Shown here: piece by piece, positions 15,441-22,720 of the stretch
How the letters are laid out: each line of letters begins with the position of its first letter
Position numbering within the stretch: position 1 is the stretch's first letter
Source: an uncultured bacterium
GTDB taxonomy: Bacteria; Patescibacteriota; Minisyncoccia; Phycocordibacterales; Phycocordibacteraceae
DNA: 35,727 bases
Direction of reading: 5' to 3'
Assembly: GCA_938008595.1 (NCBI GenBank)
Contig: CALLKD010000062.1
Location: forward strand, 1-35,727
Program-made: the position numbers and the translations under genes
The notes under the pieces: model-generated
The model's input: only the letters and a program-made list of their open reading frames with translations
Databases searched by the model: none
Told to the model about the DNA's origin: nothing

Positions 15441-17186
15441 ATGGCATCCATTGAAGAAAAGCGCCACACCCTGGCCCACCTACTAGCAGCTGCAGTATTG
15501 CGCAAATATCCACACGCAAAACCAACCCTTGGCCCTGCGGTAGATAACGGCTTTTATTATGACTTTGACTTCACTGGTGGTGAGGCTCCTGGCGAGAAGG
15601 AACTAAAGGATCTTGAGAAGCTAATGCGCAAGACGCTTGCTACGTGGACACACATGGATGGTGTGGAGGTATCTGCCAGTGAAGCGACAGAGCGATTTGC
15701 TGGTAATGTGTTTAAGAAGGAACTCATTGATGGCATTGTAGAGAGTGGCGACCCGATTACCCTCTACACCGCAGGACAGTTTACCGACCTCTGTCGTGGT
15801 GGACATGCAGAAAACCCCGTAGTAGAGATCGCTGAAGATTCTTTTGCGCTTGATCGTATTGCAGGAGCGTATTGGCGTGGTGACGAGAAGAACCCACAAC
15901 TTACTCGTATATATGGACTTGCCTTTGATACTGCAGAAGAGCTCGCGGTGTACATGGAGCAGCGTGAAGAAGCAAAGAAGCGCGATCACCGCAAGCTTGG
16001 TAAGGAGCTCGATCTCTTCACATTCTCTGACCTCGTAGGTCCTGGTATGCCGCTATTTACCCCACGCGGCGCTACGGTACGCAATGAAATAATCAACTAT
16101 TCCCGTCTTCTAAATCAGAAGCTTGGCTTTGGTGAAGTACACACGCCGAACATAAACAAAGGAGAGCTGTTTAAAATTTCTGGTCACTATGATCAGTACA
16201 AGGAGGACATGCTCACTGTTTCTTCACAATATGCAAAAGATGAGATGTTCATGAAGCCAATGAACTGCCCCCAGCACACACAAATCTTTGCTTCAAAGCC
16301 GCACTCATACCGTGACCTCCCTATTCGTTTCGCAGACTTTGCCACACTCTATCGAGATGAGCGTCCAGGAGAGCTTTCAGGACTTACTCGCTTGCGTGCA
16401 TTCGCTCAGGATGATGGACACATTTTCTGTAGAGAAGATCAGGTAGAAGGAGAACTCCGCGCAGTACTTGCCACAATTCAAGAGGCGCTAACTACCTATC
16501 GCATTGGCTACTGGATTCGCCTCTCACTTCGAGACCCTGCAAATAAGGAGAAGTATATTGGTACCGATGAGAGTTGGGAGAAGTCAGAGGGTGAACTCAG
16601 GAAGATTCTAGAGACTACTGGAATTCCTTTTAAGGCAGTTGAGGGTGAAGCTGCATTCTACGGTCCAAAGATGGATATTATGGCAGTAGACGCTCTTGGA
16701 CGTGAGTGGCAGATATCGACAATTCAGGTTGACCGCAACATGCCGGGACGATTTGGACTTGAGTACACGGCTGAAGATGGGACAAAGAAAACCCCTCTCA
16801 TGATCCACCGTGCACTTATCGGGTCTCCGGACCGATTCCTTGGAATACTCATTGAGCACTATGCGGGCGCCTTCCCTACCTGGCTTGCCCCAGTACAAGT
16901 ACAGATACTTGGCGTTTCAGAAAAGCATGCAGAGTATGCAGAGTCTGTATGTGCTGCACTAAAGGCTGCAGGCATTCGTGTGGAGAATGATGTTGCTAAT
17001 GAATCACTTGGCAAGCGCATCCGTACTGCAAAGATGGAAAAGATTCCCTACCTACTTGTGGTGGGAGATGAAGAAGCGGCAAACAATACGGTTTCAATTG
17101 AAAGCCGTGATAAGGGGAAGCTTGATTCCCTTTCAGTTGCAGACGTTACAGCGCTCATACTAGAAGAAATTAAGGAGAGGAAGTAG
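15441..17186 (+). CDS. thrS: Threonyl-tRNA synthetase lacking the TGS domain
   Basis: ThrRS charges tRNA-Thr. The protein is 581 residues and starts directly at the editing domain: HTLAH (His9, His13) and CRGGH (Cys118, His122) form the proofreading site. The N-terminal TGS domain of about 60 residues found in E. coli ThrRS is missing. The class II core has the zinc ligands in MNCPQH, DDGHIFC and MIHRALIGS, and motif 2 around YRDERPGELSGLTRLRAFAQ. The anticodon-binding domain is C-terminal (APVQVQILGVSEKHAEYAES). The ATG at 15441 matches the -10 element; an upstream in-frame start at 15417 would overlap that element. A perfect terminator follows at once. The cognate tRNA-Thr(UGU) lies at 29600. 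Confidence 0.96.
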   Translation: MASIEEKRHTLAHLLAAAVLRKYPHAKPTLGPAVDNGFYYDFDFTGGEAPGEKELKDLEKLMRKTLATWTHMDGVEVSASEATERFAGNVFKKELIDGIVESGDPITLYTAGQFTDLCRGGHAENPVVEIAEDSFALDRIAGAYWRGDEKNPQLTRIYGLAFDTAEELAVYMEQREEAKKRDHRKLGKELDLFTFSDLVGPGMPLFTPRGATVRNEIINYSRLLNQKLGFGEVHTPNINKGELFKISGHYDQYKEDMLTVSSQYAKDEMFMKPMNCPQHTQIFASKPHSYRDLPIRFADFATLYRDERPGELSGLTRLRAFAQDDGHIFCREDQVEGELRAVLATIQEALTTYRIGYWIRLSLRDPANKEKYIGTDESWEKSEGELRKILETTGIPFKAVEGEAAFYGPKMDIMAVDALGREWQISTIQVDRNMPGRFGLEYTAEDGTKKTPLMIHRALIGSPDRFLGILIEHYAGAFPTWLAPVQVQILGVSEKHAEYAESVCAALKAAGIRVENDVANESLGKRIRTAKMEKIPYLLVVGDEEAANNTVSIESRDKGKLDSLSVADVTALILEEIKERK

Positions 17187-17231
17187 CACATACAAAAACA
17201 CCCGCATCATGTGCGGGTGTTTTTGTATGTG
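17187..17231. terminator. Bidirectional terminator between thrS and the 17237 gene
   Basis: A perfect 20-bp inverted repeat beginning CACATACAAAAACACCCGCA, with a 5-nt loop, lies between convergent genes. The internal A- and T-runs give U-tracts in both directions. It starts at the base after the thrS stop. Confidence 0.93.
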
Positions 17232-17236
17232 CGGTC

Positions 17237-19261
17237 TTAGTCCTTACTAAGCGTAAGTGCTCGTGTTAGTGCAAGCTTTACTCCCGTTACTCCCGTTGAG
17301 TAACTTCCGTCTATAGCAGGAGTAAGTGACGTTACCAGCTTCTCAAGAAATGGTGTTTCAAGTGAGTCGGTAATCATCTTCACTTCTTCATGCACCGGTG
17401 TGCCATCAATACGAGCACGGTATGCATCATCAAGTGCACAGATGGCATGTGTCATGAATGTCTCAATGTCATGTCCAGTTTGATTCATTGCACGGATTAT
17501 TCCAAATACTTCATCACGCTGACCAGCCAATAGAGCGCTAATGAATGCCGGTACGTCAGGGTGTGTAGTAGCAACTGCTTCTGGTACTACTTCCGTAGCA
17601 GGAGCTGGGGCAGGTACTGCCACTACCTCTTCTTCTACGTATTCTTCTTCATGCTCCTCTACTGGTTCGCCTGTGGTAAAGACCATGCCAGACTCACGAG
17701 AAAGTCCCTTCACGATGTCATCGATAGTAAGTGTTCCACCTGTTGCAAATGATTTAAATCCATCACTAACAACACGAGCAGGAACTGTTGGTGCTTCCTG
17801 TACTACCGGTGCAGTGTGCTGCACTTCGTGCGCTACTGCAGGCATCACGACCGCATGCACATGAGCATGTGGCTCAGGTACATATACCTCCTCGTTAAGT
17901 GAGCTCTTCACTGAGGCGCCAAACGTAGCAAGTCTGCGGCGCATGAATGGAAGGATGCCAAAGAGTACGAGGTACGCTACTGCAAGACTCCAGACGATAA
18001 GCATGAACCAGTACATGAACGTACCAACGGTTCCAAGATCAAGTCCGGTGTATGGAATCTGTGAGAGATACACAGCGCCAAGAGGTGCTTCTATAGCTCG
18101 GCTATAGAGTGACGTACCTGAAGAGTGGCTGCTACTGCTGCCACCACCGCCTCCACCTGAGGAACTACCTCCTCCTCCGCCCCCACCTCCGCTCGTAGTA
18201 ACCGTTACTGGTGCAGTACAGGTTAGTGCGGCACTACCATCGGTTGGTGTAAATGTTCCTGTATAGGTAGTAGTAGTTGTAGGCGTTACCACTACTGATC
18301 CAGATGTTGAAGCCTGCGCTCCTACACCCTGATCAATTGAAACGCTTGCGATGTTTGTGCCACTGTATGAAAGTGTCACCTCTGTGCCTGACACAACAGA
18401 GTCTGTTGACGCGGTAAGTACACACGCAGGAACAGGCGCTACGGTTGTTACCGTAACCGTAGCGTTACAGGTAACCGTTCCACCAGGACCTGTTGCAGTC
18501 CCTGTGTACGTGGTAGTTGTTCCGGGAGTAACTGTAATAGTGCCTCCAGCGAGAGGAGTTACCGCACCAATGTTTTGATTAATTGAAAATGATGTTGCCT
18601 GTGCGGTAGTCCATGTAAGTACTGATGAGTTTCCAACCTGTACTGACGTTGGTCCTGCAATGAGGGTACATTGCGGTGCAGGAAGTACGGGAGGCACAAC
18701 CGGTGGAATTATGACGGGAGGGATGATTACCGGAGGTATGGTCTCTGGTACGTCAATTGGTGCAATAGTTGGCGGCACAACTGGTGCGATGGTTGCCGGA
18801 ACAGTACAACACGGTGCCGTATAGGTAACGGTATCTGTGTCTACCGTAGACCCGACGACCACAATCTGCTCTGGTGTTGAACCATTCACCGCCGTACTAG
18901 GTGGCAGTGTGCAGCATGGTGCTGTGTAGGTAATTGTGTCTGATGTAGGCTGTGCAGTGTCCTTTGAACCTACCGTTCCCACAACCACAATTGGAGCCGG
19001 AGTTTGAGCAGGTGGAACATATACCGCAGGAGTCACCACGGGAATAATGGGGACAATGATTGGAATTATAGGTGGTGGTGTTGCTATTGGAGCGGTAATT
19101 ACAATAGGAGCTGGTACAAACTGTGCCTCTGCAGAAGCAGGAGATCCAAATCCAAAAAAGAGTGCAGTTGTTGCAGATGCAATAACTATCATGACCACAG
19201 CAAAGAGCCCGACCATTGTCGAACGAGATGCACTTCGAATGTGTTGTGTCTGTGTTGTCAT
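17237..19261 (-). CDS. Ig-like surface protein with internal sortase-like motif
   Basis: This 674-residue membrane protein has an N-terminal hydrophobic helix (residues 17-40). A Pro/Val/Ile-rich region holds two near-identical repeats with vicinal cysteines (TYTAPCCT at 111-118 and 146-153). Two Ig-like repeats (about 197-274 and 280-356) share the pattern VTPTTTTTYTGT. A Gly/Ser linker (357-380) leads to IPYTG (402-406), a membrane helix (about 412-439) and RRR. A 230-residue acidic, proline-rich tail follows, predicted cytoplasmic, ending in a helical domain (PDVPAFISALLAGQRDEVF). IPYTG-helix-Arg resembles a sortase sorting signal, except that normal signals end soon after. A sortase gene lies at 20472 on the same strand. 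No enzyme activity is evident. Confidence 0.75.
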   Translation of the reverse strand: MTTQTQHIRSASRSTMVGLFAVVMIVIASATTALFFGFGSPASAEAQFVPAPIVITAPIATPPPIIPIIVPIIPVVTPAVYVPPAQTPAPIVVVGTVGSKDTAQPTSDTITYTAPCCTLPPSTAVNGSTPEQIVVVGSTVDTDTVTYTAPCCTVPATIAPVVPPTIAPIDVPETIPPVIIPPVIIPPVVPPVLPAPQCTLIAGPTSVQVGNSSVLTWTTAQATSFSINQNIGAVTPLAGGTITVTPGTTTTYTGTATGPGGTVTCNATVTVTTVAPVPACVLTASTDSVVSGTEVTLSYSGTNIASVSIDQGVGAQASTSGSVVVTPTTTTTYTGTFTPTDGSAALTCTAPVTVTTSGGGGGGGGSSSGGGGGGSSSSHSSGTSLYSRAIEAPLGAVYLSQIPYTGLDLGTVGTFMYWFMLIVWSLAVAYLVLFGILPFMRRRLATFGASVKSSLNEEVYVPEPHAHVHAVVMPAVAHEVQHTAPVVQEAPTVPARVVSDGFKSFATGGTLTIDDIVKGLSRESGMVFTTGEPVEEHEEEYVEEEVVAVPAPAPATEVVPEAVATTHPDVPAFISALLAGQRDEVFGIIRAMNQTGHDIETFMTHAICALDDAYRARIDGTPVHEEVKMITDSLETPFLEKLVTSLTPAIDGSYSTGVTGVKLALTRALTLSKD

Positions 19262-19334
19262 GTTCCTTTGCTATCGCTACTGCTTTGTAAAATAATTCCC
19301 CTGCTCTTTCGAGCGTACAAAAAAGGGAGAGGGT

Positions 19335-19366
19335 GTGTGCGGCGGACTGTATGGTCCGCCGCACAC
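19335..19366 (-). terminator. Terminator after the GC-rich gene at 19369
   Basis: A perfect 13-bp stem (GTGTGCGGCGGAC and complement) with a 6-nt loop lies 2 nt past the stop at 19369-19371. It is followed on the minus strand by a pyrimidine stretch with TTTTTT about 10 nt away. The stem is GC-rich like the gene it ends. Confidence 0.75.
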
Positions 19367-19368
19367 AG

Positions 19369-20346
19369 TCAATCGCTTGCCCCGTCGGCAAACATCCACG
19401 GATGTGGAGTGCCATGCCACTCGGCCGGAGGCCTTGAGAAGGTCTGATCCTTGTAGGTCAGATATGCCTTCCCTTGGCTCCCATAGCTTTGGGGACGGAT
19501 GACGTTGCCGAGCGTCTGACGCCCGTCAGGACGTACGACGCAGTCAACAAAGACGCTGTTGACCTTGGTCACCTCGACAGGAAGACGAATGATGTATTCG
19601 CCAGTCCGTTCAGCGACGAAGCTGATGCGGGGGTTAGACCACACCTTCACGCCACCGAGATCTCGTGCTGGACCTGACCAGTCACACTGATCCCGGGGAC
19701 ACTCGTCCAGATGCGTGTTGCTCCATTCCGTTTCCCCTGCCTTGAGGATCGCCGGAATACAGTTTCCCTGCGGAAACGCATCCGGTCCGAGCCAGCCTGA
19801 GTGGAATTCATCGCCTTCCCTGAGGAAGACATGTTTTTCCACACAACGGACCGGCACGTCCTCCTTGCCAACGGGGTTGGTGCAGTCGCGCGCAAGCACG
19901 ATGCGTCCCGTCTTCGGGTTAACGAAGGCCGTTTCGCCGGCATGGAACGCTCGTGCGAGACAGTTCCACATGGGCTTGGAGGCGGCAGATCCGTTACCGG
20001 TCTTGCACGCCATCCAGTACCTGCCGGGAGGCGCCTTGCGAATGACAAGCGCACGAACGTATTCCGGAAGTTGGTTGACCGAGGTCAGACCTGCTTCCGG
20101 ATCACTTTCCGCGAACATTGCCAGGTAGTCGGCGGGGGTTGCGCAAGCACGCTTGCTACAACTTTCCGCACTCACCGCACTCTTCCCGCTTTTGTCTTTT
20201 TCAAGACTTTGCTGGATGAGCCCCGCGAGCTGCACCGGGGTTTCGATGCCGACAACAAACCGGTGTCGATTACCGGCTTCTGCCGGGGTCGCAAGCGCTC
20301 CAAAAACAAGAAGCGACGCGATCAGGGCGATCAAACGCTTGATCAT
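19369..20346 (-). CDS. Secreted cysteine-rich protein of foreign composition, 325 aa
   Basis: A signal peptide is clear (MIKRLIALIASLLVFGALATPAEA, probable cleavage after the last Ala). The mature part has about ten cysteines in pairs or singles (CSKRAC, DECPRDQC and others) that could form disulfides. I do not recognise a family. The gene is visibly GC-rich, especially at third codon positions, unlike its neighbours. The ATG at 20346 has GGGAGAGAG just upstream; the open frame extends 9 codons further but without signals. It has its own terminator, and hairpins lie upstream of the start (20363-20383 and 20422-20463). It sits between the Ig-like protein gene and the sortase gene, suggesting an insertion between two native genes. 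Its donor is unknown. Confidence 0.75.
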   Translation of the reverse strand: MIKRLIALIASLLVFGALATPAEAGNRHRFVVGIETPVQLAGLIQQSLEKDKSGKSAVSAESCSKRACATPADYLAMFAESDPEAGLTSVNQLPEYVRALVIRKAPPGRYWMACKTGNGSAASKPMWNCLARAFHAGETAFVNPKTGRIVLARDCTNPVGKEDVPVRCVEKHVFLREGDEFHSGWLGPDAFPQGNCIPAILKAGETEWSNTHLDECPRDQCDWSGPARDLGGVKVWSNPRISFVAERTGEYIIRLPVEVTKVNSVFVDCVVRPDGRQTLGNVIRPQSYGSQGKAYLTYKDQTFSRPPAEWHGTPHPWMFADGASD

Positions 20347-20421
20347 GTACTCTCTCCCTATGCGCCGCCCCAAATGGAGGGGCGACTGATTAAAAGATCA
20401 TGCTCTCTGCCGTATTGCAGC

Positions 20422-20463
20422 GAGCTATCAAACAAGGAAGTCACCTTCCCTGCGTGATAGCTC
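20422..20463. repeat. Long interrupted inverted repeat upstream of the foreign gene
   Basis: GAGCTATCA (20422-20430) pairs with TGATAGCTC (20455-20463), and inside it GGAAG pairs with CTTCC around a 4-nt loop; 5-nt unpaired spacers lie between the stems on each side. It lies between the sortase stop and the GC-rich gene. No U-tract follows in either direction, so it may be an operator, an attenuator or an insertion boundary. Confidence 0.55.
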
Positions 20464-20471
20464 TCAACAAT

Positions 20472-21119
20472 TTATAAAGAATGTGTCTCGACAAGACTTG
20501 CTGTTACTACAAAGCGATCATTATGATCTCCAAAAGAGTTACAGGTGGCAAGGGTAAGTTTTGCACCAGATACTACAAGTGGAATTGCATCGCTTGTACT
20601 TGCCTGTGCCACCGTATCCACACTGTAGACGTATGTATGCCCACTTCCTGTTACGGTTATGCGATCTCCCGCTGATAGCTTCTGGATTCCATCAAAGGCC
20701 TTGTATGCCTTATTACGTACGATGGGTAGATAGCTTGAGTGACCAAAGATGATCACGTTACCATTCTCTCCAAGTAGCGAAGATGTTGGGTATCGTACTG
20801 CACCGGTAAGAAGTGCGGTATCAAGTACTGACACGCTAGTAGAGGTTGGATTTGAAACCGGTACTGAAAGTCCAATTGAGGGGATCTCAATAGTAGTTGG
20901 CAGTTCAGGGTTAGTCTTTGAAGCCGCTACTGCCACCGCAGGTAGAGCAGCAGGTGCACGCTCGGTGTTTGGTAGCACATCAAAGTATGCAGCGGTGCTT
21001 GTAGTTCCAAGAAGAACAACTAGAAACACACCCAAGAAGCTCCACTTCTGGGTAAATGCGGTGCGGCTAATCGTAATCAGACCCACCGTGACTCGTACTG
21101 GAGCGGATGTGTGGCTCAT
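20472..21119 (-). CDS. Sortase family transpeptidase
   Basis: Sortases cleave a sorting motif in surface proteins and attach them covalently to a nucleophile in the envelope. The catalytic triad is visible: His127 in IFGHSS, Cys193 in TLATCNSFGD, and Arg202 in NDRFVV. A single N-terminal membrane helix (about 28-46) anchors the enzyme with the catalytic domain outside. The length of 215 residues is normal. I cannot assign the class with confidence; the TLATC context fits class D/E/F-like enzymes. A consensus -35 (TTGACA) lies upstream. The only sorting-like motif in the window is IPYTG in the Ig-like protein at 17237. The gene has native codon use, although GC-rich foreign genes lie on both sides. 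Confidence 0.9.
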   Translation of the reverse strand: MSHTSAPVRVTVGLITISRTAFTQKWSFLGVFLVVLLGTTSTAAYFDVLPNTERAPAALPAVAVAASKTNPELPTTIEIPSIGLSVPVSNPTSTSVSVLDTALLTGAVRYPTSSLLGENGNVIIFGHSSYLPIVRNKAYKAFDGIQKLSAGDRITVTGSGHTYVYSVDTVAQASTSDAIPLVVSGAKLTLATCNSFGDHNDRFVVTASLVETHSL

Positions 21120-21132
21120 ATGTTCTTATACA

Positions 21133-21161
21133 TATTTACATTATAAACAGAGAATTGTCAA
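21133..21161 (-). promoter_or_regulatory. Sortase promoter
   Basis: On the minus strand, TTGACA (21156-21161) and TAAATA (21133-21138) are 17 bp apart, about 13 nt before the ATG. A TATAAT also lies inside the spacer, so the exact -10 is uncertain. Confidence 0.5.
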
Positions 21162-21191
21162 GTGTTCCCTAGCCTTTATATATAAAGATTT

Positions 21192-21218
21192 GGGCCGCGC
21201 TCTTAGAGAGCGCAGCCC
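21192..21218 (-). terminator. Terminator after the PEP-CTERM gene
   Basis: A stem of 4+7 bp with one mismatch (GGGC-GCGCTCT / AGAGCGC-GCCC) has a 3-nt loop and is followed on the minus strand by AAATCTTTATATATAA. A 14-nt perfect AT palindrome (CTTTATATATAAAG, 21174-21187) lies directly beyond it. Confidence 0.75.
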
Positions 21219-21233
21219 GTGGTTCTTGAACGT

Positions 21234-21791
21234 TTACGCCAGCACGGACGTATTGCGACGGCGCGTCATGGTGCCGACCAGGCCGAAGCCCATGACCATC
21301 ATGGCCCAGCTGGCGGGTTCGGGAACGGCGCCGTGCGGGCCGTTCCAGTAGACAGCCGATGTTTCGGACTGGCTGGCGCGACCGGCGCCGGCAAGCGCAA
21401 AGTTCAGCAACTGTTCGGGATTGCCGTCGAGGCCGAGCCCGCTTGCCGTGATGTTGTACCACTGCCACTGCCCGGACTGAGGGCTGGCGTGGACGAAGCC
21501 GTCGGCGCCGCCGACGAACAGGGTCATGCCGGTGAGTTTGGCATAGAAGCTCACCTGCGTCACCGGGTTGCCGGTCGGGACGAAGTCCCAGATCCAGCCC
21601 CGAGTGCTGGTGGTCATGATCGAGCCCGAGGGCGCGATCATGTGCGTGCCGCTGAGGAGCGGCGCCGAGCTGTAGCCCGCGAGCCATTTGTTCGCGCCCG
21701 AACCCGGGACGCCGTTGGTGACAGTGACGAGCGCCTGTGCGGGCGTGACTGCGAACATCGTAGCCAACAAAGCGATACCAATTGCTTTCAT
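21234..21791 (-). CDS. PEP-CTERM sorting-domain protein of alphaproteobacterial type
   Basis: The 185-residue protein has a signal peptide (MKAIGIALLATMFAVTPAQA), a central region rich in Gly, Ser and Trp, and a classic C-terminal PEP-CTERM tail: VPEPASWAMM, a hydrophobic helix with GFGLVG, then RRR. The PEPxxWAMMxxGFGLVG form is typical of Sphingomonadales. PEP-CTERM proteins are processed by exosortase, which is unrelated to the sortase next door and is not found in this window. The gene is strongly GC-rich, unlike its neighbours. The start at 21791 has AGGGAG at about 6 nt; the longer frame from 21815 lacks such signals. It has its own terminator and a GC-rich inverted repeat near 21820. 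Recent transfer, or a chimeric assembly, is the likely explanation. Confidence 0.88.
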   Translation of the reverse strand: MKAIGIALLATMFAVTPAQALVTVTNGVPGSGANKWLAGYSSAPLLSGTHMIAPSGSIMTTSTRGWIWDFVPTGNPVTQVSFYAKLTGMTLFVGGADGFVHASPQSGQWQWYNITASGLGLDGNPEQLLNFALAGAGRASQSETSAVYWNGPHGAVPEPASWAMMVMGFGLVGTMTRRRNTSVLA

Positions 21792-21895
21792 GAAAAACTC
21801 CCTGTGGAAGAACAAAAGAAAAGCTCGCCACCATGGCGAGGTTGTCTTCCCATATTTTTATAATTCTAAACTGTGTTTTTGTCAAATGAGAGTGC

Positions 21896-21924
21896 TTGAC
21901 ATAGAGTAATTGGTGTGGTAAACA
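21896..21924 (+). promoter_or_regulatory. Promoter for the CARDB anchor gene
   Basis: TTGACA (21896-21901) and TAAACA (21919-21924) are 17 bp apart. The predicted start near 21931 is after the first ATG (21928) but before the second (21934), which favours 21934 as the translation start with a leader of about 3 nt. Confidence 0.55.
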
Positions 21925-21933
21925 GTAATGTAT

Positions 21934-22668
21934 ATGGAAATATCAACAACTACACTTGAGGAACCAACTCCCCGCCGTGCAGCGGTAAATGCGCTTGCGG
22001 TTGTAGGCTTTGTTACCCTTCTTTGTGTGGGTGTCACCCTTGCGGTCTATGGCGCTCGCTATGTGCCAGCATTTGTCTCACGTATTGGTAGTGCTGCAGT
22101 ATCTCTTTCGCAGACACTTACTTCAGGAGCACATACTCCTGCATCACTTGAGGTTATCACTGCATCTAGCTCCCTACCCATTTCAGTACCTGGTCTTGTA
22201 ACGGCAACCTCTACGGCCACAAGCACCATCGATACGATTACGGCAGGCCTCCCAACAGCTACTACACACACACCTACTACGAGCACAGCTCCCCACGGGA
22301 AGGCAGACCTTAGCGTAGTGACGCTAGGTACTGGATACCTTTCAAATAACGCATCAGATTCCTTTGTGGCTTCAGGAACGGTTCCAAGTGGTAAGCATGG
22401 GGCGATTAAATTTGTGGTTACAAACGTAGGTACTAACTACAGTGGCACATGGCAGTTTACCGCAAACATTCCATCTGCACCTACCTTTACATCACCAATG
22501 CAGCAGTCTCTCGGACCTAATGACCGAATTGAGTACGTACTTGGATTTGACCAGGTACAAGGAACAAGTGACCGTATAATCACCATCTCTGTTGATGATA
22601 CAAACTCAGTGAGTGAGTCTAATGAATCAAACAACGCCGTGAGTACGGTTGTTGCGAAAAGTGAATAA
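21934..22668 (+). CDS. Membrane-anchored CARDB-like surface protein
   Basis: The protein has a short cytoplasmic start, a membrane helix (about residues 19-42), a long Ser/Thr/Ala-rich linker, and a C-terminal β-domain from KADLSVVTLGTGYLS to DTNSVSESNESNNAVSTVV. The last motif (acidic, then E-x-NN) is the usual end of CARDB-type adhesion modules, the same style as in the secreted protein at 32893. It is probably an outward-facing anchored protein. The start at 21934 is chosen over 21928 from promoter position. It converges on gyrB with a perfect bidirectional terminator between. It is oriented opposite to the sortase cluster but shares the surface theme. Confidence 0.75.
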   Translation: MEISTTTLEEPTPRRAAVNALAVVGFVTLLCVGVTLAVYGARYVPAFVSRIGSAAVSLSQTLTSGAHTPASLEVITASSSLPISVPGLVTATSTATSTIDTITAGLPTATTHTPTTSTAPHGKADLSVVTLGTGYLSNNASDSFVASGTVPSGKHGAIKFVVTNVGTNYSGTWQFTANIPSAPTFTSPMQQSLGPNDRIEYVLGFDQVQGTSDRIITISVDDTNSVSESNESNNAVSTVVAKSE

Positions 22669-22679
22669 CGTACCTGTAC

Positions 22680-22717
22680 ACAAAAACCCCCGGAAGATCT
22701 CTTCCGGGGGTTTTTGT
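22680..22717. terminator. Bidirectional terminator between the CARDB gene and gyrB
   Basis: A perfect 18-bp inverted repeat (ACAAAAACCCCCGGAAGA and complement) with a 2-nt loop has T-runs on both strands. It ends 3 nt before the gyrB stop. Confidence 0.93.
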
Positions 22718-22720
22718 TAT

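Noticed and set aside
17187..17231. Insertion-sequence inverted repeat or CRISPR repeat
   Set aside because: It is a single perfect hairpin with U-tracts between convergent genes, which is a bidirectional terminator. No repeated copies or spacers exist nearby.
19801..20457. 218-residue plus-strand frame across the GC-rich island
   Set aside because: It is antisense to a gene with a clear signal peptide, Shine-Dalgarno sequence and terminator; long shadow frames are expected in GC-rich DNA.
21219..21863. 214-residue plus-strand frame over the PEP-CTERM gene
   Set aside because: The minus-strand product has a signal peptide and a textbook PEP-CTERM tail. The plus-strand frame has no motif and reflects high GC.
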